Source of the DNA: Candidatus Nitrosopolaris wilkensis
GTDB lineage: Archaea; Thermoproteota; Nitrososphaeria; Nitrososphaerales; Nitrososphaeraceae
Direction of reading: 5' to 3'
DNA length: 61,488 nucleotides
NCBI GenBank assembly: GCA_003176995.1
Contig: QHBN01000208.1
Span: 1-61,488, forward strand
Shown: positions 24,602 to 33,732 of the stretch, piece after piece
Position numbering within the stretch: position 1 is the stretch's first letter
How the letters are laid out: each line of letters starts with the position of its first letter
Made by a program: the position numbers and the translations under genes
Notes under the pieces: model-generated
Seen by the model: the letters and a program-made list of their open reading frames with translations, nothing else
Told to the model about the DNA's origin: nothing
Database searches by the model: none

Positions 24602-26491
24602 ATGCAACGTAAACAGCCCGACCAAGAATCCGCAGGTCATAATATTATGGCTGCTATACTCCAAAACTTGCCAAGCGAGGCTGAACTCACAAAAATTGAG
24701 TACGAGGGACCACGTATAGCTCTATATTCAAAGAATCCCGGCTATTTGTTGAAAAATGCTCAAGTAGTTTCGAATATGGTCAACACCATAAAAAAAAGAA
24801 TAGTTATTCGTATCGACGAATCCTTACGAATACCTGAGCACGATGCATTTGAACTAATAAGGAAGACACTCCAGACTGAGATTGGTGTAGCCAATATCTT
24901 CTTTGACCCAGCTTTGGGCGAGGCCGTGTTATTTGCAGAGAGACCTTCGTTAATATCCAAAGCTAATGATGATATTGTCAATGTTGAGCTAGCAGAAAAA
25001 ACAGGTTGGAAGGTAGAAATCAGAAAGGCGCCGCATACGATCTCAACAATAGAGGAAATTAATAAGATACTGCAAGACACCGTTACTCAACGAGTTCACT
25101 TCTACAAAGAAGTAGGTGAGAAAATTTTTAGGGTTAGGCTAGATGAAATAGTAGAAGCAAGTTTAATAACTTTAGGAGGATTTGCCGAGGTCGGGAGGTC
25201 TGCAATCATTCTGTCGACTCATGAAAGCAAGATTTTACTTGATTGCGGCATAAACATTTCCAGCAAGGAGTCAATTAGAAGTTTTCCTAGATTTGACCTA
25301 ACGGGCTTTGATTTGAACGAACTTGACGCTATTGTATTAAGTCATGCGCACCTTGATCATACAGGCTTCTTGCCTTCATTATTTAAATTCGGATTCGCCG
25401 GACCGGTGTATTGCTCGGAACCTACCTTGCCTCTCATGTATTTGCTGCAGTGGGAATACTTGAAGAATATGGGTTCGGCCGCCCTGTATTCGGTAAGAGA
25501 CATTGAGCAGGTGGTTGTGCATACTATTCCTCTTTCCTTCGGAATCGTTACAGATATTTCTCCTGATGTAAAACTCATGTTGAGCAACGCCGGTCACATC
25601 ATAGGTTCAGCGTTAATTCATCTACACATTGGAAATGGAGATCACAACCTTCTTTATACTGGCGATTTAAAGTTTGGTAAGACATACTCGCTAGATAATG
25701 CTATATGGAATTTTCCGAGGGTTGAAACAATAATTATCGAGAGCACATACGGCGATAAACATGACATATTCCCTCAGCGTGAAGAGTCAAATCAATGTCT
25801 TATAGAGAGTATCAACGATACCATTTCAAGAGGGGGCAAGATTTTGTTTCCTGTGCCCTCTGTGGGTTTAGCGCAAGAACTTATGTTGATTATTCATATG
25901 CACATGAAGGCAGGTAAAATCGACAAAACAAAGATGCTAATAGAAAAGATCATTCTAGAAGCCAGCTCTATACACGAAGTTTTTTCAGAATATCTTTCCA
26001 GAGAAATGAACCATAGGATATTAGATACCGAAGAAGCACCTTTTCATGAGGAGGAATTTAATTTTGTCGAGTCTGCAAGGCTTGATAACGGACCGGCTAT
26101 AATCCTTTCACCTTCTTCAATGCTAATTGGTGGACCGTCGGTAGGATATCTCAGACAAATCTCAGGAGATCCACGGAATAAATTAATTTTGACATCGTAT
26201 CAAGCGGCTGGTACACCGGGCCGGTATATACAAGAAGGGGGACGAGAAATTTCCGTATGTGGCCAGACTATCACAATCAATTGTCAGGTGCAGAAAGTTG
26301 AAGGGTTTAGCAGTCATTGCGATTATAATCAATCGATTGCTTACATTAATAGACTCAAACCCAAGCTCCGGAGGATTCTGGTCAATCATGGTGAACGAGC
26401 AAGTGTACAGAATCTAGCAAGCTCCTTGAACAAAATGTTCAAGATACCTACTCAACACCCAATGGTCCAAGAAGCAATTAAGTTGATTTGA
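24602..26491 (+). CDS. fttA: Transcription termination ribonuclease FttA (aCPSF1)
   Basis: A 629-residue KH-beta-CASP metallo-beta-lactamase, the archaeal homologue of CPSF73 that cleaves nascent RNA and terminates RNA polymerase. N-terminal KH domains occupy about residues 1-140. The MBL domain has VLSHAHLDHTGFL (near residue 245), NAGHIIGSALIHL, LLYTGDLKF and ESTYGD; the beta-CASP domain has ILFPVPSVGLAQELM, and the C-terminal SSHCDYNQ and VNHGE motifs complete the di-zinc site. Full family length. Divergent from the TRAM RNA chaperone gene. Confidence 0.95.
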   Translation: MQRKQPDQESAGHNIMAAILQNLPSEAELTKIEYEGPRIALYSKNPGYLLKNAQVVSNMVNTIKKRIVIRIDESLRIPEHDAFELIRKTLQTEIGVANIFFDPALGEAVLFAERPSLISKANDDIVNVELAEKTGWKVEIRKAPHTISTIEEINKILQDTVTQRVHFYKEVGEKIFRVRLDEIVEASLITLGGFAEVGRSAIILSTHESKILLDCGINISSKESIRSFPRFDLTGFDLNELDAIVLSHAHLDHTGFLPSLFKFGFAGPVYCSEPTLPLMYLLQWEYLKNMGSAALYSVRDIEQVVVHTIPLSFGIVTDISPDVKLMLSNAGHIIGSALIHLHIGNGDHNLLYTGDLKFGKTYSLDNAIWNFPRVETIIIESTYGDKHDIFPQREESNQCLIESINDTISRGGKILFPVPSVGLAQELMLIIHMHMKAGKIDKTKMLIEKIILEASSIHEVFSEYLSREMNHRILDTEEAPFHEEEFNFVESARLDNGPAIILSPSSMLIGGPSVGYLRQISGDPRNKLILTSYQAAGTPGRYIQEGGREISVCGQTITINCQVQKVEGFSSHCDYNQSIAYINRLKPKLRRILVNHGERASVQNLASSLNKMFKIPTQHPMVQEAIKLI

Positions 26492-26561
26492 AGTCCAGAT
26501 AATGAATAGATATTTGAGATAGAGGAAATTTAATTCGAGAGGTACGATGTTCGAAGTGTGA

Positions 26562-26888
26562 TTACTTCAAATCGTAATTACCACGCCATATTCTAACGCT
26601 TGGAGGGGTTATAACTACACGCTCTTCTCCCAATCTAGCAATATCTCCGCCAACTGACTGGACATATTTATAAAGATCCTCGATTGCCTTGCGCAGTTCG
26701 ACAACGTCTTTCTGCGCCAAAGGGGTAACTCGCAAAATGAGAATCATGTGCTTTTTTGCATCATCTTTTATACCTGGAATATCGCTCATATCTCGAAGAG
26801 TTATAGCTTTTAAAAAGATGGGCGTGTTCTGAGTCTGCATTAATCTATCTACTCTTGTTTTCAGAAGAGAACTCGACGCAATCTGCAA
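26562..26888 (-). CDS. sepF: Archaeal SepF cell-division protein
   Basis: A 108-residue SepF. The core reads FLKAITLRDMSDIPGIKDDA, HMILILRVTPLA, DLYKYVQSVGGDIARLGEER and VVITPPSVRIWR, matching the archaeal SepF dimer fold, which tethers FtsZ to the membrane. Start TTG 26888 leaves an N-terminal MQIASSSLLKTRVDRL helix that could serve as membrane-targeting amphipathic segment. It follows the PP-loop gene on the same strand by about 40 bp. Confidence 0.9.
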   Translation of the reverse strand: MQIASSSLLKTRVDRLMQTQNTPIFLKAITLRDMSDIPGIKDDAKKHMILILRVTPLAQKDVVELRKAIEDLYKYVQSVGGDIARLGEERVVITPPSVRIWRGNYDLK

Positions 26889-26928
26889 ATAGTCATGGTG
26901 GTCAAAAGTGATTTACTGAGTGGTTGAT

Positions 26929-28002
26929 TTAGATTCGTAAACTTTCTAGCTCTCCGTTACCGATTGGAAATGCCGAAATAACGTTGACCTGGCCGTGGTA
27001 CTTGACTCTTACTTTTGACTCGTGTCCACGTGGAGAATCGGAATAACGCAAAACTATTTGTGAAGATTTTTCCACCAACGAGTCCTCGTAATTCTTGCCT
27101 CGCAGTATAGAAGTTGGTCCAGGAAATTCCTCCGCCTCGATTACAATGTCGTCGTTAATCACCAAAGAGCTCATTATGTAGTTCTCGTTCTGATCCCTAC
27201 CAACGATCAGCTTTGCCGTATTTGATAATCTGAAGTGTCTGCCAACCTTTAGTAGTTCCACATCGTTGATACTTGGAACCTTTCCTGGATCATCTAAATA
27301 TTGCATCAAATCTCTAATTCTCGTAGAAAACTGAGGATCTGTTAACAGACATCCACCTGCTGCATTTGGAGGGTCGTCTATGCCAAATTTCCTTGCCAGG
27401 GCTAGTTGACCTTTACGTGACCTCCCTACGATGTTACAAAGGTTTTCTCGTTTGACTGAGCCGTCCTTTTCTATATCTGTCATGGGTAAGGATTTCGCCG
27501 AGAGTGGTCTTAACACCTTGCCTTGAGTATCTGTCTCTTTTTCAATTATATCCAAAGCCCTATTGTTCTGGCTCATAGGTCTCTGGTAAAGTACTTCCCC
27601 TGTAACAATGAAATCTGCATCAATTTTCTTCATGTGTTCCTTGGCGGCATTGTACATCATGCTTCTACAATCAATGCAAGGGTTCATTCCAGAGCCAAAT
27701 CCGAACTTGGGCCGCTTAAGCATTCTCAGATACTCTTCACCAAAATAAATCGTCTTTAGAGGAATTTCGAGATCACTGGCAACTTCCTTTACCCTATGCC
27801 CACACCCTTTACCGCAATCAAAATCGCAAAATGGAGTTTTAATCGCTACAGCTTCGACTTCAACCCCTTGTTCTAACATTATTCTGACTGCTAAGCTGCT
27901 ATCCAAACCTCCAGATAAAAGAGCCACTGCTTTCACTTTTTTTCTCGGTTCAGCATTATTGGTCAGCTCTAGGGAAGTTTGTTCCACATTATTGTCCGAC
28001 AT
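26929..28002 (-). CDS. PP-loop ATPase, tRNA-thiolation type (MnmA/ThiI-like)
   Basis: A 357-residue adenylating enzyme. The PP-loop is ALLSGGLDSSLAVRI at about residues 27-41. Cys-rich motifs DCGKGCGH and NPCIDC, GEVLYQRPMSQ and GGCLLTDPQF match a conserved archaeal family often annotated as tRNA methyl/thiotransferase (TrmU-like). It likely adenylates a tRNA base or carrier for sulfur insertion. The paired CxxC-type motifs could bind an Fe-S cluster or zinc. Target nucleoside is not certain. First gene of a two-gene unit with sepF. Confidence 0.8.
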   Translation of the reverse strand: MSDNNVEQTSLELTNNAEPRKKVKAVALLSGGLDSSLAVRIMLEQGVEVEAVAIKTPFCDFDCGKGCGHRVKEVASDLEIPLKTIYFGEEYLRMLKRPKFGFGSGMNPCIDCRSMMYNAAKEHMKKIDADFIVTGEVLYQRPMSQNNRALDIIEKETDTQGKVLRPLSAKSLPMTDIEKDGSVKRENLCNIVGRSRKGQLALARKFGIDDPPNAAGGCLLTDPQFSTRIRDLMQYLDDPGKVPSINDVELLKVGRHFRLSNTAKLIVGRDQNENYIMSSLVINDDIVIEAEEFPGPTSILRGKNYEDSLVEKSSQIVLRYSDSPRGHESKVRVKYHGQVNVISAFPIGNGELESLRI

Positions 28003-28471
28003 TGGTTGTTACCCAGGGAGAAGCAGTCTGACCGATATATAACCTTAGTAGCAGCAACTCCGAGTTGGTAATAAGGACGATGCTCTTAGGTGCCACTTAG
28101 ATTCTGTGGTGCGGTAGAAACTGCCCATGTCATTTAGTTGCCTTGCAGAGATCATTGTGGTCAACTCCTGAGCTGTAGGCAGGAGTTTTAGGTCTGATAT
28201 TTCTAATAACGTACACTTTTTTTTAACGACAACATTAGGCTTTTGTTCCGGTACACGCGATGAATTTTATTGCATAAGTGTTTGTTCAGATCAATAGGTA
28301 GATCTGGAATGCGAAATTATTTTATCGGGCAAGGTATTGCTGACTTTAACAATGTTTTCTTGCTCATCCCCAGTCGAGGTAAGTCATACGCCCTGTTTCA
28401 GCAAAGCTGCAATACAGCGTCACGGATCAGAACTAGCCAATATATAACATTGAATAAGGACATAAGAGATA
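28003..28471. other. Divergent intergenic region with a hairpin
   Basis: No gene recognised. AACTCCTG (28163-28170) pairs with CAGGAGTT (28180-28187) in an 8-bp stem with a 9-nt loop followed by T residues, and an unusually balanced-composition stretch 28090-28190 precedes it, so a small RNA is possible. ATATATAAC near 28440 is the likely TATA of the cytidylyltransferase gene. Confidence 0.35.
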
Positions 28472-29098
28472 ATGGATCCGTTAGATAAAGCAATTCTCGG
28501 GTCATTCTACCTAAGCAGTTTGGACCCAAGTGTTGCTGCTCTAGACCGGCTCAGATCTCGCTTGCCTTTGCCCAGAGAGATCTATATTGAAAAAATCCAA
28601 AAACTTGTTGACCTGGGGTTTGTCGAAAAAAGTGACATGCCAAGCTTAACTTTCTTAGGCAGAGATGCATTTAAGGTAGTCTTGGTTGGCGGAGTTTTTG
28701 ACTTAATACACCCGGGGCACATCCATACGCTTAAAGCTGCAAAAGCGCAAGGCGATGTTCTCATCGTCGTCATTGCAACAACCTCCACCGCGGCAATGAT
28801 AAAGAAAGACCGGAGAATCTACCATGATGAGAAGCTACGGGCGGAACTTGTATCGTCGTTACGTCTTGTGGACTTGGCTATTTTAGGGCGGGAGGGCACG
28901 CTGTATGAGACCGTCGAACACATCAAGCCAAACGTCATTGCTCTCGGTTACGACCAAGCTCATAGCGAAAAGGATATCGCAGATAATTGTCAGAAAAGAA
29001 ACTTGAACGTAAGGGTTGTAAGGCTTAATACTCCAGTACCGGGCACAAAAAGCTCCGAGATAAAAGATTATCTTGGTGAATCTTTCTATAGGCTTTAG
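28472..29098 (+). CDS. ribL: Archaeal FAD synthetase-like cytidylyl/adenylyltransferase
   Basis: A 208-residue protein with an N-terminal winged-helix-like segment (about 1-60) and a nucleotidyltransferase domain: VVLVGGVFDLIHPGHIHTLK (HxGH motif), then RRIYHDEKLRAELVSSLRLVD and ALGYDQ, and the closing VPGTKSSEIK. This is the RibL/TagD fold; RibL makes FAD from FMN and ATP. The convergent neighbour is the archaeal riboflavin kinase RibK, supporting the FAD role over glycerol-phosphate cytidylyltransfer. Confidence 0.82.
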   Translation: MDPLDKAILGSFYLSSLDPSVAALDRLRSRLPLPREIYIEKIQKLVDLGFVEKSDMPSLTFLGRDAFKVVLVGGVFDLIHPGHIHTLKAAKAQGDVLIVVIATTSTAAMIKKDRRIYHDEKLRAELVSSLRLVDLAILGREGTLYETVEHIKPNVIALGYDQAHSEKDIADNCQKRNLNVRVVRLNTPVPGTKSSEIKDYLGESFYRL

Positions 29099-29143
29099 GA
29101 ATACCTGAGTGCAATTTTCTAATCGAATTGTTCGCTCAGAAGG

Positions 29144-29830
29144 CTAGACTAACATTTTGATCTTGATTTTGTCTCCATTATGGATCCCAACCGTATCCTT
29201 TATCGAAACCGGTGCAATTATTTCGAGCATACTTTCATCGTAGTGAGTGCGTTCCAATACTAAAACGGCTGCATTCCTGATTGCTCCGTCATTTATATGA
29301 GCAAGATAGCATTTTGCCCATCCATACGTTCTTTTAGTGTCACTGAACCCATCAATAAAAATCGAAGGATACCTGCCGATTTCACGTCGGGCGTCTCTGA
29401 AGATTTTGTCAACGAGTTTCACGTTTAATGTGCCAGGATACGGTTCGTACCCTAGTTTCTCATAGAATTGTTTACGATATCCTCCCAAGGACATATAATA
29501 CGCACCCTCGCCCATGCCTGAAACGACTCTTCCTTCAAAGCTAATCGTAGTAGGAGGGGTCGATTCAATAGCAGTCTTCAGAGTTGAAAACAATTTTTCG
29601 ACTGCTGAATATCCTTTATCTGTCAATTTTACTCTGAATTTCTGACCCCTTCTGACCCTGTTTATATATCCTGCAGCATCTAACTCCTGCAAGTGTTTAG
29701 AAGCTGCTTGTTGTGACTTCATTATATTCTTACCTAAATCAGTCGTAGTCAATTCGACAAAGCTGTATTTGGCACCTAACAGGAGGAGCTCGGTCATAGT
29801 TAGGATGTGTTGTAACTTAATTTCTGACAT
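29144..29830 (-). CDS. ribK: CTP-dependent riboflavin kinase with HTH domain
   Basis: A 228-residue archaeal riboflavin kinase (DUF120). N-terminal winged helix (residues 1-85, QQAASKHLQELDAAGYINRV as recognition region) and C-terminal kinase barrel with RVVSGMGEGAYYMSLGGYRK, YEPYPGTLNVKL and a late VSIKDTVGIHNGDKIKIK. It phosphorylates riboflavin to FMN using CTP. The HTH suggests it also senses flavin to regulate transcription, as in RbkR of some archaea. Downstream gene in an operon with dnaG (5 bp gap). Confidence 0.93.
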   Translation of the reverse strand: MSEIKLQHILTMTELLLLGAKYSFVELTTTDLGKNIMKSQQAASKHLQELDAAGYINRVRRGQKFRVKLTDKGYSAVEKLFSTLKTAIESTPPTTISFEGRVVSGMGEGAYYMSLGGYRKQFYEKLGYEPYPGTLNVKLVDKIFRDARREIGRYPSIFIDGFSDTKRTYGWAKCYLAHINDGAIRNAAVLVLERTHYDESMLEIIAPVSIKDTVGIHNGDKIKIKMLV

Positions 29831-29835
29831 CCTAT

Positions 29836-31104
29836 CTAGTTATTGATTCCCATGTCGCCAAAAGTTCTGACGCGAACGTCAGTAGATTTTTTCAAATCGG
29901 CCGTTCTATGGCCGACGATATATTCGATTCCGACTTTATCAGCAGCATCCACCAGGCGTTGTGTGACAATGCCGTCTAATACCAGCATCTTTGCCCCTTC
30001 AATTCTATCTAACTTTTTGACCACATCGGAAACAGGAACTTTAAGTAGTATTTTCATCGAACCATCCAATACTACGGCTTCTAGGGTTTCATTAATTTGT
30101 GGATAGACCTCCTTGACGGCTGAAAGAATATCTGCATTATCTTCTGAGACGGTTATGCTTGGGCCACCTGAATTAACTTGTATTTCTCGTTCTTCTCCCA
30201 TGCCTTGCTCTTGTCTGTCTCTTTTAGTGTTTTGTCTCCTTTCTGTCTGTTGCTGCTGAGGTATGATTACACGCCCTTCTTGCCCATTCGCACCTGCAAA
30301 TAGCATTCCTTCTTTCAATATCTCTGCGATCTCCAGAGGCGTGCATTCCTCAACTTCTCTGCCCGTGGGGGCCCTCAGCACTTTATCGATATTTACCACG
30401 CCATGTAATTCCTTAAGGATTAAGTCTCCTGCTCGATCGCCGTCGAGGAAGGCGATTACTTTCTTGCCATCAGTGAGCTTGATGATGGTTTCATCGATTT
30501 TTGCTCCCTCGATGGCAATCGCGTTGTCAAAGCCGGCACGCAACAGATTGATCACATCTGCACGCCCTTCTACAAGAATAATCCAGTCAGAATCAAATAC
30601 CCCGGTTCCGCAAGCGAGCTGAGCCTTTCCAAAGGCAGTAAGCTTACCGGGTTTGCTGGCGTCGTAAACGTCCTTAAGCATTTCCTCTCCTTCGCTGATA
30701 GTCTTTGTAGCCCACTCTTGCACGATCTTCTTGGCCCTGTCGACAATAACTTTTTTCTTTATCGCGCGGATATCATCGATGCCACTCAATCCGAATTTCG
30801 CTTGGAACGGTCCAACCTTATCAATGCTTTCAATAGCAGCTGCTATTAGTGCGGCTGTTGAAATATCGGTGCTCATGGGAATTACAGCATCGCCCTTTGC
30901 CATATTTGACCTGGTGTCCACGTTAACTTCGATCCTTCCTACCTTTGAGACCTTCTGTAATTCGTTCAAATTCATTTCTGGTCCAAGAAGACCTTCGGTC
31001 TGCCCAAAGATCGCTCCAATTATATCCGCTTTCTCAACAAGTCCATCAACCTCGAACTTTAGTTTAACGTGATACTTCACAATACCCGTGCTAGGCAATT
31101 TCAT
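29836..31104 (-). CDS. dnaG: Archaeal DnaG-type protein (Toprim)
   Basis: A 422-residue archaeal DnaG, bearing a Toprim domain at about 170-255 (IILVEGRADVINLLRAGFDN ... VIAFLDGDRAGDLILKE) between a conserved N-terminal domain (TGIVKYHVKLKFEVDGLVEK) and a C-terminal region that binds the exosome in other archaea. A Gln/Arg-rich linker (QQQQTERRQNTKRDRQEQG, about 285-305) separates them. In archaea this protein is an RNA-exosome subunit and may prime DNA. Confidence 0.94.
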   Translation of the reverse strand: MKLPSTGIVKYHVKLKFEVDGLVEKADIIGAIFGQTEGLLGPEMNLNELQKVSKVGRIEVNVDTRSNMAKGDAVIPMSTDISTAALIAAAIESIDKVGPFQAKFGLSGIDDIRAIKKKVIVDRAKKIVQEWATKTISEGEEMLKDVYDASKPGKLTAFGKAQLACGTGVFDSDWIILVEGRADVINLLRAGFDNAIAIEGAKIDETIIKLTDGKKVIAFLDGDRAGDLILKELHGVVNIDKVLRAPTGREVEECTPLEIAEILKEGMLFAGANGQEGRVIIPQQQQTERRQNTKRDRQEQGMGEEREIQVNSGGPSITVSEDNADILSAVKEVYPQINETLEAVVLDGSMKILLKVPVSDVVKKLDRIEGAKMLVLDGIVTQRLVDAADKVGIEYIVGHRTADLKKSTDVRVRTFGDMGINN

Positions 31105-31213
31105 AACCTCATATTTGCTATTAAGTAAATTTATTGGGGAGTGGGCTCGAATATAAGTGCTTTGACCACGTCGCTTGGAGATAGTTGTCTAATTCTATAT
31201 GCCCTTTATGCGT

Positions 31214-31651
31214 TCACATATAGAAGTACAGGTCTTTTCGATTGCCAGTAATTCCAGCAAAATACGGCGCGTATGCCACAAGATCCTCTACATGTCTAAT
31301 CTTGCCATTACATATCCTTGCTAGCGCACTTTTGTAGAATAAGTTCACGTTATTTCCGTTGAACTGCAAACTCTTCAGGAGTTTGCTTGTTAAATGCTTT
31401 CCTGTTCTATCCATATCAAGAAGCAAAATTATCTTTTTTCCAAACTCACAATGGTTATCCACAAAGTCTGCTACGCCTTTAAAACGACTGAATACTATCA
31501 AGCTTCCATTAAACCCCACACTAGCCAAAGCTCTTGCATCTCTCTTTCCTTCTACCACTATGACCGATCCGTTTTCTGATTCTTCGTTAAGCATGCTAAT
31601 AAAGCCGCGAAGACGGTAAACAATATTATCGTCTATAACCTTGTACCGCAT
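31214..31651 (-). CDS. Small Toprim-domain protein (UPF0292-like)
   Basis: A 145-residue stand-alone Toprim protein: Glu in VIVVEGKRDARALASVGFNG and the Asp motif IILLLDMDRTGKHLTSKLL. Small archaeal Toprim proteins resemble RNase M5 and primase catalytic cores, but no substrate is proven. It lies 110 bp upstream of dnaG on the same strand and probably in its operon, suggesting RNA processing or DNA repair. Confidence 0.8.
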   Translation of the reverse strand: MRYKVIDDNIVYRLRGFISMLNEESENGSVIVVEGKRDARALASVGFNGSLIVFSRFKGVADFVDNHCEFGKKIILLLDMDRTGKHLTSKLLKSLQFNGNNVNLFYKSALARICNGKIRHVEDLVAYAPYFAGITGNRKDLYFYM

Positions 31652-32638
31652 AGGCTAAATGTTATTAGCACTAAAAACATTTAACAATTTTCTCGGAGCC
31701 TTAGAGAAGTCGTAAAAATATCTCATCTTGACTCTGGTTTCGCCTGTACTTACCGAATAGAAGACGAGCTTGGGAACATTATGATACACGCCCCACATAT
31801 GGCCCTCTTCGGATATCTATCCGAGTTATCCAGATATCAAAGACTCGATCTTGGTGGCGCAGAGGTCATTTCTTTTCAAAATAATCATTGATCACAATCG
31901 AGTCAATAGATTTTCTTCTTATCTTTCAAGCCACAAACAAAGGGCGAGGATAGAAAGACAGACTTCCGGAGTTCAATCTCGTTAATGAGATAGTTGAAGG
32001 AAGATCTTATCACTTGAAGAGCTAGCGTAATGATCTATTCACCTAAATTACTTGCAAAATATAAGGGTAACATGGTATTGAAACAAATACTATAAAGAGT
32101 GGGAGTGTACATTTCCATTCTGTTCCATTATTACCTGCTATCTCTGAAGGTGCTCCGAAATAACTCATTACTCTCGCGGCGATCCGTAGGGATTCGAAAG
32201 AGGGAGATTGGCTTAAGGAGACCAATGTAAAGCAACTCTATGAGGTTAAGATGGAATGCCAAGGTCCTTGGCTTCAGGCTTGCCGAGATGTATAGTACAT
32301 CAAACATGCTTATGAGCGATGCGTATAACGAGGCAAACGATAGCTCCGACGATGCAATATATGTAGTCGATAGTGCAATGAAAACTGCTTTATCTAAAGA
32401 CAACAAGTTCATACCCCTGATAAACGTTATCCAGAAGGAAAAGGTTCCAAGGACTTGGTTCAATTATATGACAAGCCATTGAATAGCAGCATTGTAAACT
32501 GGACTTGTTTTCAAATACAACATAAAAATTAGCGGCACGAAAGCTTAATTCTACATTGCATGTTTCTCTCTCTTGCATCGTGCATGATAGAACTCCTAAT
32601 AGTATGATTCCAAGTTAAAGGAATGCTCATTAAGACAC
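31652..32638. other. Intergenic region with one possible small gene
   Basis: About 1 kb. A near-perfect palindrome TTCGGATATCTATCCGAG (hairpin arms CGGATA/TATCCG, 31810-31823) is present. The only coding-like frame is listed separately (32240-32482). The rest shows nothing recognisable. Confidence 0.4.
32240..32482 (+). CDS. Possible small helical protein
   Basis: An 80-residue frame starting ATG 32240. From residue 17 onward (MYSTSNMLMSDAYNEANDSS, DDAIYVVDSAMKTALSK) it has balanced, amphipathic composition, unlike shadow frames. No promoter or family is evident and the first 16 residues look less natural, so the true start may be the internal ATG at 32288. Confidence 0.3.
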   Translation: MRLRWNAKVLGFRLAEMYSTSNMLMSDAYNEANDSSDDAIYVVDSAMKTALSKDNKFIPLINVIQKEKVPRTWFNYMTSH

Positions 32639-33709
32639 CTATGGATCGATTTCCTTCGTCACACCCATTGCATCAATAAGACCTTCTGCATAACCAATGC
32701 TCAGAACAGCCAATTCAGGTTTTCCCTGCAGTAGGAATCTTTCAGCGTCGTCAATATAGCATTCAGCGTTGGCTAGAATTTCCATATTGATCTTGTTACC
32801 AGATATCCCATTATCTGTGCTAGAAATGCGTTTCAGCTGGGATAGTGCTTGTCTAGCTTTGGGAGCATAACGTGCAATCATGCCGGCTGAAAGATTCTGC
32901 ATATTTGCGGTATTATCTAATGGTTCATTCAGATTGTAAGTCAGAGTCATTAGAGCCTCGACTTCTGTAAAATGCAAAGCACCGGTGATGATTATGGAAT
33001 GCGGTCCTTGTCCAAAGTTTATACCATTAAGTGATCTAACCGTGCCGGATACAATTTTTTGATCTTGCATTCCGATTCTAGATGCTACAATTGCAAATGT
33101 GTCTTCGAAGAAAACCTTGAACCTGAAGTCCATTTCTGCTTGCAACAGGGCTTTAAATGCTGAATTTGGATTTAGAAAGAACAATTTCCCATGCTCATTA
33201 TTATACTCAGTCAATATCAGCGTATGGTTTCTTCTGAGTAAATTCTCGAAAATTGCATTGTAAACACTAACTGTTGATAATTGTTCAGACGTAATTGTGA
33301 CTATCCTTCCAAACTTGTATATGTGGAGACCGGCCTCACCAATTAAGGATGTAATGCCAGATGCAGCGTGAATGACATCTACCTTTATTGAGTTTTTGAC
33401 AGCCCTCACATAGAGTTCTATCAAGGTAGTAGCGATGAAGGGGTCTCCATATGTTAACAGAACTAAATCACTTGTGCGTGCCTGCTCAAGTATATCCCGT
33501 CCATCTTCAACAAACCATCTTTCTGCAGGAAGTATATTGATCTCAAAACCGTGTAATTCTGCAAGTGACCTCAATTCCTTTAGATCATCGTCTGAAACAA
33601 AACCTGTAAATTTATCCAAGTATATTGTGTTACAGTTCCTCAAAATCTCTAGTACATGAGTACTCATAGTTTTGTAGCCGTTAATTCCTAGACCAATAAA
33701 TCGAAGCAT
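32639..33709 (-). CDS. dphB: Diphthine synthase with C-terminal DUF357-like extension
   Basis: SAM-dependent methyltransferase that trimethylates the 3-amino-3-carboxypropyl-His of elongation factor 2. The tetrapyrrole-methylase fold runs from MLRFIGLGINGYKTMSTHVL, through LLTYGDPFIATT and VIHAASGITSLIGEAGLHIY, to about residue 270. Usual length is ~260-285 aa; this protein has 356. The extra C-terminal ~80 residues (ISGNKINMEILANAECYIDD, AERFLLQGKPELAVLSIGYA, EGLIDAMG) resemble the DUF357 helical hairpin found as a separate archaeal protein. Last gene of the lysine operon A. Confidence 0.9.
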   Translation of the reverse strand: MLRFIGLGINGYKTMSTHVLEILRNCNTIYLDKFTGFVSDDDLKELRSLAELHGFEINILPAERWFVEDGRDILEQARTSDLVLLTYGDPFIATTLIELYVRAVKNSIKVDVIHAASGITSLIGEAGLHIYKFGRIVTITSEQLSTVSVYNAIFENLLRRNHTLILTEYNNEHGKLFFLNPNSAFKALLQAEMDFRFKVFFEDTFAIVASRIGMQDQKIVSGTVRSLNGINFGQGPHSIIITGALHFTEVEALMTLTYNLNEPLDNTANMQNLSAGMIARYAPKARQALSQLKRISSTDNGISGNKINMEILANAECYIDDAERFLLQGKPELAVLSIGYAEGLIDAMGVTKEIDP

Positions 33710-33732
33710 ACAGGGAAAATATCTTCTCCGTT

